A stretch of 64,000 nucleotides of DNA from Micromonospora noduli (GCF_003264365.1 NZ_PYAK01000022.1:37710-101709), one strand, 5' to 3'; counted from the first letter of the stretch, positions 33,698-43,272 are shown. A program made the numbers and translations. The notes: generated by a model from the letters alone, not told the origin.

Positions 33698-33827
33698 CCG
33701 CCCCGGCGCGCTGGCCGGCCCGACCTGACCCCTCCCGTAATAACGATCATGTAACGGGCGCGAACCTTTCCCGGTAGGTGGCCTGTCTTGATGGTCGTCG
33801 GCCCGCCAGGGCCAGGGGAGGCGTCGG

Positions 33828-36800
33828 ATGAAGCTGGTGTGGAGGCGGGCCCGCGAGGCGCGAGGGTTGCTGGTCGCGGCGGTGATCGCAGCCCTCGTCG
33901 CCGTCGCGTTGGTCACGGGGCTGTCCGACTACAACCGTCGGGCGGTGGACGCCGGGCAGCGGGCACTGGTCGCCGCCTCGCCCGCCGAGGAGCGCGGCCT
34001 TCTGGTCAGTGGCTCGGGTGGGCGGGACACGGCCGAGTTCGCAACCCGGGACAAGGCGGTCCGAGCCGAGTTCGCCACCGGGCTCGGCGGCGTCCCGGTG
34101 AGTGTCACCGCCGCCCGTTACGGCACCGGCCGGGAACTGACCGGCGACCTCGGGCAGATCCCGCGTACTGCCGACGAACCGGTCTTCGCGAACCTGGCCA
34201 CGCTCGCCGACCTCGCCAGCCACGCCGAGCTGACCAGCGGAGCCTGGCCCAGCCCCGGAGCGAACCCCGTCCAGGTGAGCCTGCCCGAGCGGGTCGCCGG
34301 CGCCCTCGGCCTGACCGTCGGCGAGCGCGTCCCGGTGCGCGACCGGGCCACCGAACGACGCGGGGAGTTGGTGCTCGCCGGCACCTGGCGGCCCCGCGAC
34401 CCGTCGGACGCGTACTGGCTGCTGGCCCCCGGGGTAGGGGCGGGCAGTGCCAGTTCCGGCACCTCCTACGGGCCGTTCACGCTCGACCCGGCCGACTTCG
34501 CGGCCACCTTCCCGGGCTCGGTGTCGGTGTCCTGGCTGGCCCAACCGGACCTCGGCGCCGTCGACACCGCCGACCTGCCCGCCGTTCGGAAAGCCCTCAC
34601 CGAGGCGCTCTCGGCCGTGCCCGAGGCCGCCCAACTGGGCAGCTCCGGGCAGACGGTGACCAAGATGCCGCAGTTGCTGGACCGGATCGGTCGCGCCGAC
34701 CTGGTGGGTCGCTCGTCGCTGGCCACCCCGCTCCTGCTCATTCTGGTGCTCGCCGGGTACGCGCTGGTGCTGGTCGCCGCACTGCTGCACGAGGACCGCC
34801 GCCCGCAGACCGCACTGCTGCGCGCCCGCGGCGCCGCCCGTCGGCAGTTGGCCGGCCTGGCCGCCCGTGAGGCGACACTGGTGGTCGCCCCGGCAGCCGT
34901 GCTCGGTCCGCTGATCGCCGGTGAGGCGTTGCGGTACATCCGACCCGGCGGGTCCGGTGACCTCTCCACCGCCGGCGGCAACACCACACTGGTCTGGGCG
35001 GCGGCAGCGGCCACCGCGGCCGGCTGCCTCGTCGCCATGGTCCTCCCGGCGCTGCGTGGCGCCGGGACGTACGTCGCCGACATGGCGGCCCGATCCCGGC
35101 CGAACCGGGCCGCGAGCGTCCAACGCGCCAGCGTCGACCTGGTGCTCGTGGCGCTCGCCGTGCTCGCCTGGGTGCAGCTGCGCCGGTACGCCTCCCCGCT
35201 GGCCGGTTCGGGTGGCCAACTTGGGCTCGACCCGCTGCTGGTCGCCGCCCCGACGCTCGGCGTGCTGGCCGGTGCCGTGCTGGCGTTGCGGGTGCTCCCG
35301 CCGCTCACCCGGTTCGCGGAGCGGTTCGTCGACCGACGCCCCTGGACCGCCACCATGTTCGGCATGTGGCAGGCCGGCCGGCGTCCCCACGCCGGCCCGG
35401 TGCTGCTGCTCGCCCTCGCCGTCGGCGGCAGCACCCTGGCCTGGTCGCTGATCAGCACCGGCGAGCGGTCCCAGGTCGAGCAGGCCGGCCACACGGTCGG
35501 CGCCGACCTCCGGGTGACCGAACGGACCGGGGGCGCCCCACCGACCCGGGCCGGTGAACTCGCCGCGCTGCCGAGCGTCGACCGGGTGCTGCCGGCGTGG
35601 CGGGACGAGATCCGGGTCGGGCGGGAGAACCTGCCGGCGACCGTGATCGGTGTCGACCCGGCCAGCGCCCCGGGCGTCGTCCGGCTCGCCGACCGCCTCG
35701 GCGACGGATCGGCGTCGGAGCAGTACCGGAGGATGGTCGGCGCGCGGGGAGAGCCCGCCGGCGTCGAACTGCCCGCCGGGGCGCGTGAGATCACCGGCAC
35801 GATCCGTACCCCGGTGAGCAACGCCGCCCGGTCGCTGAAGGTCGCTGTGACGCTGCTGGTCACCACCCCCGACGGGCTCGCCCTGCGGCTGCCGGCGGCC
35901 GACGCCGACAGCGACGGCCGGGCCACCCCGTTCACCGCGCGACTGCCCGACCTGGGCGGGGCGCGGCTGCGGCTGGCCGGCTTCGAGGCCGACGGTGGGT
36001 TGGCCGCCGGCAACTCCTACGAGCTCCAGGTGGACGGGCTGACGGTGGTCAAGGCCGACGGCACGAAACAACCGGCCGAACTGGGCGGCGACTGGGCCGT
36101 GACCGCCCTCGGGCAGGAGCCCATGCCGGTACGGACCACCGGCGCCGGGTTCGCCGCGGCGCGCGCGGTCGACGTGATCCCCGGCGGGCAGTTCGCGTAC
36201 CAGCCGCCCACCCGGTTCGCTGTCGTGCCGGGCGGAGACAACAAGCCCATACCGGTGTTGATGACCCCCGGGGTCCGCAACGCGCTGAGCCTGCGCGTCG
36301 GCGACACCGTCGACCTGACCCTCTCCGGGGCGACGCTGCCGGTGCACCTGGTCGGCGAGCTGGACGCCGTGCCGGCCACCACCGGCGAGGGCGTCCTGCT
36401 GGACCTGCCGGCGGCGGTCGACGCGATGATCCGGAGCAGCGGCGCGGTGCGACCCGTACCGGAATGGTGGGTCGGCGCCGCCGACGCGAACGCCGCCGCC
36501 CAGGCGGTCAGCGCACTCCCGGGCATCACAGTGCTCAACCGGGAGGCGGCCATCGAGGCGGCCGCCGACGACCCGTACTGGCGCGGCTCGCGTACCGGCA
36601 TGCTCGCCGCCGCGCTCGGCGCGGTGCTGCTCGCCCTCGTCGGCCTGATGGTGGACGTGTGGGCCACCGCGCGGCGTCGGCTCGGCGAGTTCGCGGTCCT
36701 GCACACCCTCGGCGCCACGCCCCGGCTGATGGCTCGGGCGCTGCTCGCCGAGCAGACGTTCCTCGCCGGCATCGGCGTGGGCGTCGGGCTGTTACTCGGC

Positions 36801-37013
36801 ACCGCGGTCGGCGCGACGATGGCCCCACTGGTCATCCTCACCCCGGCCGCCGGCCGGCCGACACCCCCGGCGGCGTTCGTGCTGCCCTGGGTGCCAATCG
36901 GCCTGACCGCGGTCGGTCTGCTGCTGGCGGCGCTCGCCTTCAGCGCGTTCATCGCCACCGGCATCCGTCAGCGGGTGGCGGCGGTGCAGCTGCGAATCGG
37001 GGGAGAACGATGA
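33828..37013 (+). CDS. ABC exporter permease (FtsX/MacB type), subunit 1
   Basis: The 1061-residue protein has an N-terminal helix (about 12-32), a large external domain and then a block of membrane helices (about 300-545). These include LLLILVLAGYALVLVAALL and VLLLALAVGGSTLAWSLIS. A second external domain (about 550-915) and three C-terminal helices (from about 925) complete it. This duplicated FtsX layout matches the large permeases of LolCDE/MacB-like transporters that work on substrates outside the membrane or power cell-envelope processes. GGAGG seven bases before the ATG supports the start. It is the first of four coupled genes. Confidence 0.9.
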   Translation: MKLVWRRAREARGLLVAAVIAALVAVALVTGLSDYNRRAVDAGQRALVAASPAEERGLLVSGSGGRDTAEFATRDKAVRAEFATGLGGVPVSVTAARYGTGRELTGDLGQIPRTADEPVFANLATLADLASHAELTSGAWPSPGANPVQVSLPERVAGALGLTVGERVPVRDRATERRGELVLAGTWRPRDPSDAYWLLAPGVGAGSASSGTSYGPFTLDPADFAATFPGSVSVSWLAQPDLGAVDTADLPAVRKALTEALSAVPEAAQLGSSGQTVTKMPQLLDRIGRADLVGRSSLATPLLLILVLAGYALVLVAALLHEDRRPQTALLRARGAARRQLAGLAAREATLVVAPAAVLGPLIAGEALRYIRPGGSGDLSTAGGNTTLVWAAAAATAAGCLVAMVLPALRGAGTYVADMAARSRPNRAASVQRASVDLVLVALAVLAWVQLRRYASPLAGSGGQLGLDPLLVAAPTLGVLAGAVLALRVLPPLTRFAERFVDRRPWTATMFGMWQAGRRPHAGPVLLLALAVGGSTLAWSLISTGERSQVEQAGHTVGADLRVTERTGGAPPTRAGELAALPSVDRVLPAWRDEIRVGRENLPATVIGVDPASAPGVVRLADRLGDGSASEQYRRMVGARGEPAGVELPAGAREITGTIRTPVSNAARSLKVAVTLLVTTPDGLALRLPAADADSDGRATPFTARLPDLGGARLRLAGFEADGGLAAGNSYELQVDGLTVVKADGTKQPAELGGDWAVTALGQEPMPVRTTGAGFAAARAVDVIPGGQFAYQPPTRFAVVPGGDNKPIPVLMTPGVRNALSLRVGDTVDLTLSGATLPVHLVGELDAVPATTGEGVLLDLPAAVDAMIRSSGAVRPVPEWWVGAADANAAAQAVSALPGITVLNREAAIEAAADDPYWRGSRTGMLAAALGAVLLALVGLMVDVWATARRRLGEFAVLHTLGATPRLMARALLAEQTFLAGIGVGVGLLLGTAVGATMAPLVILTPAAGRPTPPAAFVLPWVPIGLTAVGLLLAALAFSAFIATGIRQRVAAVQLRIGGER

Positions 37014-39718
37014 GCGTCGGGGCGGCCGTCCGGCGGGTCCGGGCGTACGGGGGGCAGTTCCTGCTGCTGGCGGTGCTGACCCTGGTGGTCACGCTGCTGA
37101 TCAGCGGAGTGCCCCGGCTGGTCAACCGGCTCGCCGAACAGGGGCTGCGAGCGCAACTCAACAGCGAGCCGGCCGCCCGCCGGGACATCTCGTACTCCAC
37201 CAGCATTGAGCCCGCGACGTCGCGGCGGACGGCGATGGGCGACGCCGCCGAACGGTTCGACGCCCTGGCCGCGGAGATGCCGCCGCCGGTGCGTTCGGCA
37301 GTGACCGAGCGGTGGTACAGCGTCCAGACCGCAGAGGCCCGCGTGGTCGGGCCGGACCTGGCGGCCCGCAACCTGCTGGTCGACATGAGCCTGCGGGCCA
37401 TGCCCGACATTCAGGGAGCGAGCACCCTCGTCGAGGGGACGTGGCCGAGCGAGACGTACGTTCCCGACCGGCCGATCGAGGTGGCGCTCGACGTCGACGT
37501 GGCCCGCAAGCTCAACCTGCGCGCCGGCAGCCAACTGCGCATCGGCAGAACCGATGACAAGGGCAGACTCATCGACGGTGTCCCGCTGGTGGTGACCGGG
37601 CTGTTCCGCCCCGTCGACAGCGCCAACGGCATCTGGGACGGGCTGCCACAGCTGCTGCGGATCATCGAACCGCAGGGCGATGGCCAGCCGTTCGTCATCG
37701 TCGGCGTCGTCGCGCAGTCGCCCCTCAACAAGCGGGCCGCCGAGGGCTGGCCGATCCAGTCCAACTGGCGGTACCGACTGGGCGTCGACCGGATCGACGC
37801 ACGCGAGCTGGACCAGATGATCGACGGCCTGCAGGTGATGCAGCGCAACCTGCCGATGGGGCTCACCCTGACCCAGGGTGTCGACGTTCCGTTGCGTGCG
37901 TTCGCCGCCCAGATCGACGCCGTCCGGACCCTGCTCGCGGTGATCGCGGCTGGTGTCCTGGCCACCCTGGCGGGGCTCATCGTGCTCGCGGCCAGCCTCG
38001 CCATCAGACGACGTCGCTCGGAGTTCGCGCTGCTGCGCGCCCGAGGGGGTGGGGCCACCGCCGGCGCCCGGCGCAGCCTCGCCGAGTCGGTGCTGGTGGT
38101 GCCGGTCGCCGCAGTGCTGGGCTGGTGGCTGGGCACCCTGTTCCCCGGTGCCCCGGATCCAACCACGCCTTATGTCATCGGCGTGACCGTGCTGGTCACG
38201 CTGGCACTGCCGTTGGCGACACTGGCCGTACCGGCCGGCGGAGCGGGGCGCCGGGACCTGATCCGGGTGCGCCCGTCGGCCCGTCGGCTCACCGTCGAGG
38301 TCTCCCTGCTGCTCCTGGCCGGGCTCGCCGCGGTGCTGCTGCGTCGGCGTGGCCTGACGCTCGGCGAGGTGGACCCGTTGCTCGTGTCGGTGCCGGTGCT
38401 CCTCGCGATCGCGGCGGCGGTGCTGGCGCTGCGCGCGTACCCCTGGCCGTTGTTGCTGGTCAGCCGGCTGGCCGCGCGGACCCGGGGCAGCGTGGCGTTC
38501 CTCGGCACGGCCCGCGCCGGGCGCGCGGCGGTCGCCGCCCCGCTGGTCGTGGTGGTACTGGCGATCGGCACCGCGGCGTTCTGCGCGGTCGTGGCCGCCG
38601 GCATCGACGCGAGCAGGGAACGGGCCGCCGCGCAGATCGTGCCCGCCGACGCGGTGATCCGCGGGGAGCGCTTCGCACCCGACACCATCGACGAGCTGGG
38701 CCGTCTGCCGGGGGTCCGGGCCGTCACCCGGGTGCTGTACGAGGACGATGAGCGGTTGGCGTCCGACGAGGTCGGCACCGACGCCTTCATCGGGCAGACG
38801 GACGTGCTGCTGGTCGACGGCTCGGGGTTGGACAAGGTGGCCCGCGACTCCCAGGTGGACCTGTCGGTTCCGGCCGCGCTGCGCACCGCCGCGCCCGGCC
38901 CGGGGCCGCTGCCGGCGATCGTCTCACCGGCGGTCGCCGCCGACCTCGCGAAGGCCAAGCTGGACGACTCCGCCTTCATCTCGGTGCAGGGCCAGCGGTA
39001 CGAGTTCCGGGTGGCCGGCACCGCTGACGGTTTCCCGATGCTGGCGGCGAACGCCAGCCGGTTCGTGATCCTGCCCTGGCAGGCCCTGCCGACGCGTACC
39101 ACCACACCCGTGCCGACCAGCCTGCTGATCGCCGGGGACCCGCTGGACGCCGAGGCGCTGCGCGTCGCCGGCGACCAGGGGCAGGAGCGCTACCAGCGGG
39201 ACGGCACGGTCACCGGTCGGGAACGGATGATCGGAGTCACCGTCGACACCCGGGCGGAGGTCCGCCGGGATCTCGGCGAGGGCGGGGCGAACGGGGTGCT
39301 GGCCTTCGGGTTCGTGGCCGGCGCCGTCGGCGGCACCGTGCTCGGGCTGTTGGCCATCGCGTTCACCGTGTTGGCCGGCGCGCGCGCCCGGGGCCAGGTG
39401 CTGTCCCGGCTGCGCACCCTCGGCCTGTCCCGCCGGCAGTGGCGAGGGCTGCTGCTGGTCGAGTTGACCCCGCTGGTCGCGGTGTCGGTGCTGACCGGCG
39501 CGCTGGTCGGTGCGGTGCTGCCCCTGCTGCTCAACCCGGTGCTCGGCCTGTCCGCGTTCACCAGTGGTGTGCCGGTCCGGGTGGCTTTCGAGCCCAGCCT
39601 GGTCGCCGCGGTGCTCGCGCTCGGGGCGGTCGCCCTCGGCTTCGCGGTCGCCGTCGAGGCCCTGAACAACCGCCGGTTGCGCCTCGGAGAGGTGCTTCGG
39701 CTCGGAGAGGAGAGCTGA
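37010..39718 (+). CDS. ABC exporter permease (FtsX/MacB type), subunit 2
   Basis: A 902-residue permease starting at an ATG that overlaps the upstream stop by four bases. It has an N-terminal helix (LLLAVLTLVVTLLISGV), an external domain, a central block of helices (about 305-540), a second external domain and a C-terminal three-helix block with FTVLAGARARGQVLSRLRTLGLSRRQWR, the typical FtsX cytoplasmic hinge. It pairs with subunit 1 as a heterodimer. One base after its stop the ATPase gene begins. Confidence 0.9.
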   Translation: MSVGAAVRRVRAYGGQFLLLAVLTLVVTLLISGVPRLVNRLAEQGLRAQLNSEPAARRDISYSTSIEPATSRRTAMGDAAERFDALAAEMPPPVRSAVTERWYSVQTAEARVVGPDLAARNLLVDMSLRAMPDIQGASTLVEGTWPSETYVPDRPIEVALDVDVARKLNLRAGSQLRIGRTDDKGRLIDGVPLVVTGLFRPVDSANGIWDGLPQLLRIIEPQGDGQPFVIVGVVAQSPLNKRAAEGWPIQSNWRYRLGVDRIDARELDQMIDGLQVMQRNLPMGLTLTQGVDVPLRAFAAQIDAVRTLLAVIAAGVLATLAGLIVLAASLAIRRRRSEFALLRARGGGATAGARRSLAESVLVVPVAAVLGWWLGTLFPGAPDPTTPYVIGVTVLVTLALPLATLAVPAGGAGRRDLIRVRPSARRLTVEVSLLLLAGLAAVLLRRRGLTLGEVDPLLVSVPVLLAIAAAVLALRAYPWPLLLVSRLAARTRGSVAFLGTARAGRAAVAAPLVVVVLAIGTAAFCAVVAAGIDASRERAAAQIVPADAVIRGERFAPDTIDELGRLPGVRAVTRVLYEDDERLASDEVGTDAFIGQTDVLLVDGSGLDKVARDSQVDLSVPAALRTAAPGPGPLPAIVSPAVAADLAKAKLDDSAFISVQGQRYEFRVAGTADGFPMLAANASRFVILPWQALPTRTTTPVPTSLLIAGDPLDAEALRVAGDQGQERYQRDGTVTGRERMIGVTVDTRAEVRRDLGEGGANGVLAFGFVAGAVGGTVLGLLAIAFTVLAGARARGQVLSRLRTLGLSRRQWRGLLLVELTPLVAVSVLTGALVGAVLPLLLNPVLGLSAFTSGVPVRVAFEPSLVAAVLALGAVALGFAVAVEALNNRRLRLGEVLRLGEES

Positions 39719-39719
39719 G

Positions 39720-40715
39720 ATGACCGCTACCGCCCAGACTCCACTGGTGCCTGACCTGGCCGCCCTGCAACAGCGGGCAGCGCTTCGCGCTGCCGAGCGG
39801 GCCGGCGGGCAGGACCGCCTCCGCGGGCACATCGTCTGCGACGGCCTGGTGCGCATCTTCAAGACCGAGGGGGTGGAGGTGGTCGCCCTGCAGGGGCTCG
39901 ACCTGGTCATCGACCGGGGTGAGCTGGTGGCGATCGTCGGTGCCTCCGGTTCGGGCAAGTCGACCCTGCTCAACATCCTCTCCGGTCTGGACACCCCGAC
40001 CGCCGGTATCGCCCGGGTGGCCGACTACGACCTGCTCTCGCTCTCCGCCAAGCGACGGCTGAGCTACCGCCGGCAGCTGGTCGGGTTCGTCTGGCAGCAG
40101 ACGGGCCGCAACCTGCTGCCGTACCTCAGCGCGCTGGAGAACGTCGAGCTGCCGATGCAGTTGGCCGGCAAGCGCAGCCGCAGGGCCCGCCGGGAGCGGG
40201 CCCGGGAACTGCTCGACCTCGTCGGTGTGGGCTACTGCGCCGACCGGCGGCCCGGGCAGCTCAGCGGTGGCGAACAGCAGCGGGTCGCGGTGGCGGTGGC
40301 GGTGGCCAACGACCCGGAGGTGCTCTTCGCCGACGAGCCCACCGGTGAGCTGGACGAGGCGACCGGCGCGGAGGTCTTCGCGGCGCTGCGCACCATCAAC
40401 GCGGAACTGGGCGTGACCATCGTTGTCGTCACCCACGACCTCGCCGTGGCCACACAGGTCCGCCGGACCGTCGCGATCCGCGACGGCCGGACCGCCTCCG
40501 AGGTACGCCGGACCGCGCGGACCGACGCGGACGGCAACACCGAGCTGGTCAGCGAGGAGTACGCGGTGCTGGACCGCAACGGTCGGATGCAGCTGCCCGC
40601 TGCGTTCGTCGACGCGCTCTCGCTGAAGGAGCGGGTCCGGCTCGACCTGGAGCCGGATCATGTGCAGGTACGGCCCGGCAACCGGGCCTCGGACGAGCGG
40701 GGGGCGCGGGCATGA
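39720..40715 (+). CDS. ABC transporter ATPase with C-terminal AbrB-like tail
   Basis: A 331-residue ATPase. Walker A is GASGSGKST, the Q-loop is FVWQQTGRN, the signature is LSGGEQQRVAVAVA, Walker B is EVLFADEPT and the H-loop is VVVTHD. The protein is about 80 residues longer than usual for this MacB/LolD group. The extra tail (about 280-319) reads YAVLDRNGRMQLPAAF, then VRLDLEPDHVQVRPG, which resembles an AbrB/SpoVT swapped-hairpin unit. GGAGAGGAGAG lies just before the ATG. It should energise the two permeases upstream. Confidence 0.92.
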   Translation: MTATAQTPLVPDLAALQQRAALRAAERAGGQDRLRGHIVCDGLVRIFKTEGVEVVALQGLDLVIDRGELVAIVGASGSGKSTLLNILSGLDTPTAGIARVADYDLLSLSAKRRLSYRRQLVGFVWQQTGRNLLPYLSALENVELPMQLAGKRSRRARRERARELLDLVGVGYCADRRPGQLSGGEQQRVAVAVAVANDPEVLFADEPTGELDEATGAEVFAALRTINAELGVTIVVVTHDLAVATQVRRTVAIRDGRTASEVRRTARTDADGNTELVSEEYAVLDRNGRMQLPAAFVDALSLKERVRLDLEPDHVQVRPGNRASDERGARA

Positions 40716-41452
40716 GCCGGCAGGACATGGTGGTGACCGGTGCGGCCGGTTTCGGCGGTGTGCCCTCGGCGCACCCCGACGAGGTGGTCCGGGTCAGTGG
40801 GGTCAGCCGGACCTTCGGCCGTGGTGAGCACGCCGTGCACGCCGTGCGGGACGTGTCGTTCACTGCCAACCGGGGCGAGTTGGTCGCCATCCGAGGTCGG
40901 TCCGGGGCTGGCAAGACGACGCTGCTGAACCTGATCGGTGGGCTGGACCGGCCGGACAGCGGTCAGGTGGTGGTGGCCGGGCACGAGGTCACCTCGGCCG
41001 GGGAGGCGGAGCTGCTGCGGCTGCGCCGGGGCACCGTCGGGTTCGTGTTCCAGACCTTCGGGCTGGTGCCGATCCTCTCCGCCGCCGAGAACGTTGGCGT
41101 GCCGTTGCGGCTGGCGCAGGTGCCGGCCGCGGAACGGGAGGAGCGCGTCGCGGTGCTGCTGGAACTGGTCGGCCTGGGTGGGCACGCCGCGCAGCGCCCG
41201 TACGAACTCTCCGGTGGCCAGCAGCAGAGGGTCGCGGTGGCCCGCGCGTTGGCCAATGAGCCGGACCTGCTCATCGCCGACGAGCCCACCGGTCAGCTCG
41301 ACTCGGAGACCGGTCGGTCCATCATGGACCTGCTGCGCGCGGTGGTGCACGCCCGGGGCATGACGGCCCTGGTGGCCACTCACGACCCGGCCCTGATCGA
41401 CCTCGCCGACCGGGTGCTCGTTCTGCGCGACGGCCGCCTGGTCGACGGCTGA
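40712..41452 (+). CDS. ABC transporter ATPase, second
   Basis: A 246-residue ATPase of normal length. Walker A is GRSGAGKTT, the Q-loop VFQTFGLVP, the signature LSGGQQQRVAVARAL, Walker B DLLIADEPT and the H-loop VATHD. Its ATG overlaps the previous stop by four bases. Two different ATPases with two different permeases fit a heteromeric exporter. The substrate is unknown; such complexes export lipids, peptides or antibiotics or act mechanically on the envelope. Confidence 0.92.
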   Translation: MSRQDMVVTGAAGFGGVPSAHPDEVVRVSGVSRTFGRGEHAVHAVRDVSFTANRGELVAIRGRSGAGKTTLLNLIGGLDRPDSGQVVVAGHEVTSAGEAELLRLRRGTVGFVFQTFGLVPILSAAENVGVPLRLAQVPAAEREERVAVLLELVGLGGHAAQRPYELSGGQQQRVAVARALANEPDLLIADEPTGQLDSETGRSIMDLLRAVVHARGMTALVATHDPALIDLADRVLVLRDGRLVDG

Positions 41453-41505
41453 CCGCCATCGAACTGCTGCCCGACGCTGTCCCACGCCTGCCGCTTGCGG
41501 CGGTT

Positions 41506-41550
41506 GGGCGGCGGGTGGCTGGGCGGCGGGTGGCTGGGCGGCGGATGGTG
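41506..41550 (+). repeat. Three 15-bp tandem repeats (gggcggcgggtggct)
   Basis: Two identical copies (41506-41520, 41521-41535) and one with three changes (41536-41550) lie in the intergenic region after the ABC operon, just before a long palindrome. They are not in a credible coding frame. Confidence 0.85.
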
Positions 41551-41560
41551 GTCCGCGCTC

Positions 41561-41626
41561 GCTGTGGAGCTGATGTCGTCAACGAATCGCCGGACGGTGA
41601 CTCGTCTACGACATCAGCTCCACAGC
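41561..41626. repeat. Long intergenic palindrome (gctgtggagctgatgtcgt / complement)
   Basis: A perfect 19-bp stem (41561-41579 with 41608-41626) encloses 28 bases that can form another imperfect stem (8 of 10 pairs). It sits between the convergent ABC operon and the next membrane gene. It may be a terminator for both, but its length and lower G+C content suggest a dispersed repeat element. Confidence 0.8.
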
Positions 41627-41656
41627 CTTGTACGGCGGTGGGGCGAGGGAGTTCCC

Positions 41657-42169
41657 CTACTGCGTCTGGTCGGGCCGGTCGTGTTTGGGCCGGTCGTTGC
41701 TGGGTTCGTCGGTGCGCTTCTGGCCGTCAGGAAGAGACCCGGCCAGCGGGATCAGCAAATAGCCCAGCAGGGCGAGGAGAAGACCGGCGCCCGGCCCGGT
41801 CGAAATCAACTCGTGTCTGGCGTAGGGGTCCTCGGCCTCGAAGTACCAGTACGTCCCGGTGAGGCTGCCGCAGGCGAGCACGTTGGAGATGAGCATTCCC
41901 AGGCTGGCCTGCCGCCCGACCCAGCGGGCCGGGCCGGTGTTGGCGAGCGACAGCGCCGCGAACACGGCGGCGGTCACCGCGAACGGGAGCGCCCAGCCGA
42001 GCACCTTCGAACCCGGAGTGGTTTCCGTCCGATCCAGGTAGACGCTGCGCCAGGCGGGCAGCCAGAACGCGACGACGACCAGGAGGACGCCGACCACCAA
42101 CAGCGCCGAGCCAGTCCGCCGCCACGACGGGCGCGACGGTGCGGCGCCGGGCATCGTCGGCCTGCTCAT
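41657..42169 (-). CDS. Four-helix membrane protein of unknown function
   Basis: The 170-residue product has four hydrophobic helices (about 22-40, 60-78, 88-108, 122-145) and a charged C-terminal tail rich in Asp, Arg, Lys and Pro (after SLPDGQKR). I do not recognise the family. It converges on the ABC operon across the palindrome. Confidence 0.65.
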   Translation of the reverse strand: MSRPTMPGAAPSRPSWRRTGSALLVVGVLLVVVAFWLPAWRSVYLDRTETTPGSKVLGWALPFAVTAAVFAALSLANTGPARWVGRQASLGMLISNVLACGSLTGTYWYFEAEDPYARHELISTGPGAGLLLALLGYLLIPLAGSLPDGQKRTDEPSNDRPKHDRPDQTQ

Positions 42170-42232
42170 GGCAGCGAACGTAACCCGGTCGGGGCGACTC
42201 GCACTGCCCCGCCGGGTGAACGCGACGCCGGG

Positions 42233-42685
42233 TCAGAGCGCGAGCTTCATGCCCTCGTGGCTGGCCACGAAGCCGAGGCCCAGGTAGAAGCGGTGCGCGT
42301 CCCCGCGGGTCTTGTCGGTGGTGAGCTGCACCAGCGCGCAGCCACGCTCGCGAGCCTGGTCGATCGCCCAGGTCATCAGGTCCCGGCCCAGCCCCTGGCC
42401 ACGCCGGTCGGAGCGGACCCGGACCGACTCGATCAACGAGCGCTCGCTGCCGTGCCGGCCCAGGCCCGGGATGTAGGTGATCTGCAGGCAGCCGACCAGT
42501 TCGCCGGCCTGCTCGGCCACGATCAGCTGGTTGCGTGGGTCAGCGTCGATGGCCGCGAACGCCCTCTCGTACGCCTCGTCAACCTCGGTGAAGTCGCGGG
42601 CCTTGCCCAGGACGTCGTCGGCGAGCAGGGCGATGACGGCGGGCAGGTCCGCCCGGGCGGCCTCCCGGTAGATCACGTCGCTCAT
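42233..42685 (-). CDS. GNAT acetyltransferase
   Basis: A 150-residue N-acetyltransferase beginning MSDVIYREAARADLPAVIAL. The acetyl-CoA loop is VRVRSDRRGQGLGRDLM (R/Q-x-x-G-x-G), and AHRFYLGLGFVASHEGMKL is the last strand. The substrate is unknown. The ATG at 42685 was chosen by homology to the usual GNAT N-terminus; the frame extends to 42751 without support. Confidence 0.85.
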   Translation of the reverse strand: MSDVIYREAARADLPAVIALLADDVLGKARDFTEVDEAYERAFAAIDADPRNQLIVAEQAGELVGCLQITYIPGLGRHGSERSLIESVRVRSDRRGQGLGRDLMTWAIDQARERGCALVQLTTDKTRGDAHRFYLGLGFVASHEGMKLAL

Positions 42686-42759
42686 ACCGGCGATCCTGGC
42701 ACAGCGAAACCGAGGAATGGGTCTGTGCCGGTTGCGGGCAACGGGCAGCATGGGGCGGC

Positions 42760-43272
42760 ATGGAGCTAGTGCTGCTGCCGTTCCGCTGGATATACCGGGC
42801 GTTGGTGTGGTTCGCGAACTCGCCCCGCACGCTGATCACCTCGTACCTGTTGATGATCGTGGTGGCCGGTTTCATCTACGGCGAGGTCGAGGAGCGCAGC
42901 CCGGCCGACGCCGTCTGGTGGGCTGTGGTGACCGCCTCGACCGTCGGGTACGGCGACATCTCGCCGACCACCTGGGCGGGCCGGACGCTGGCCGCGCTGC
43001 TCATCTCGACCATGGTGCTGCTGGTCATCCCGCTGATCACCGCGCACTTCGCGAGCCGGCTCATCGTCGACGACAACGCCTTCGAGCATGAGGAGCAGGA
43101 GCAGCTCAAGGCCGACGTGCGCCGAATGCGGGCGCTACTGGAGGAGTTGGCCACCCGGCAGGGGATCGATCTGCCCCCGCTGCCACCGGCTCCGCCCGTC
43201 AGCGGGCCGGGCAGCGCTTCCCCTCCGGTGGGACGGTCAGGTCGATCAGGTAGGCGTCGACCGCGTCGGTGA
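42760..43272 (+). CDS. Two-helix potassium-channel-type ion channel
   Basis: A 170-residue channel with one helix (about 25-41), a pore loop with the selectivity filter TVGYGD (residues 61-66) and a second helix (about 75-98). A cytoplasmic helical tail (HEEQEQLKADVRRMRALLEELA, likely coiled coil) comes last. The last 25 residues are Pro/Gly/Arg-rich, and their codons overlap the 3' end of the convergent hydrolase gene by 74 bases. It should form a tetrameric K+ channel in the membrane. Confidence 0.9.
   Translation: MELVLLPFRWIYRALVWFANSPRTLITSYLLMIVVAGFIYGEVEERSPADAVWWAVVTASTVGYGDISPTTWAGRTLAALLISTMVLLVIPLITAHFASRLIVDDNAFEHEEQEQLKADVRRMRALLEELATRQGIDLPPLPPAPPVSGPGSASPPVGRSGRSGRRRPRR

Noticed and set aside
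33747..36704. 985-residue minus-strand frame opposite the first ABC permease
   Set aside because: Gly/Gln/His/Arg-rich shadow of the permease gene with no domain.
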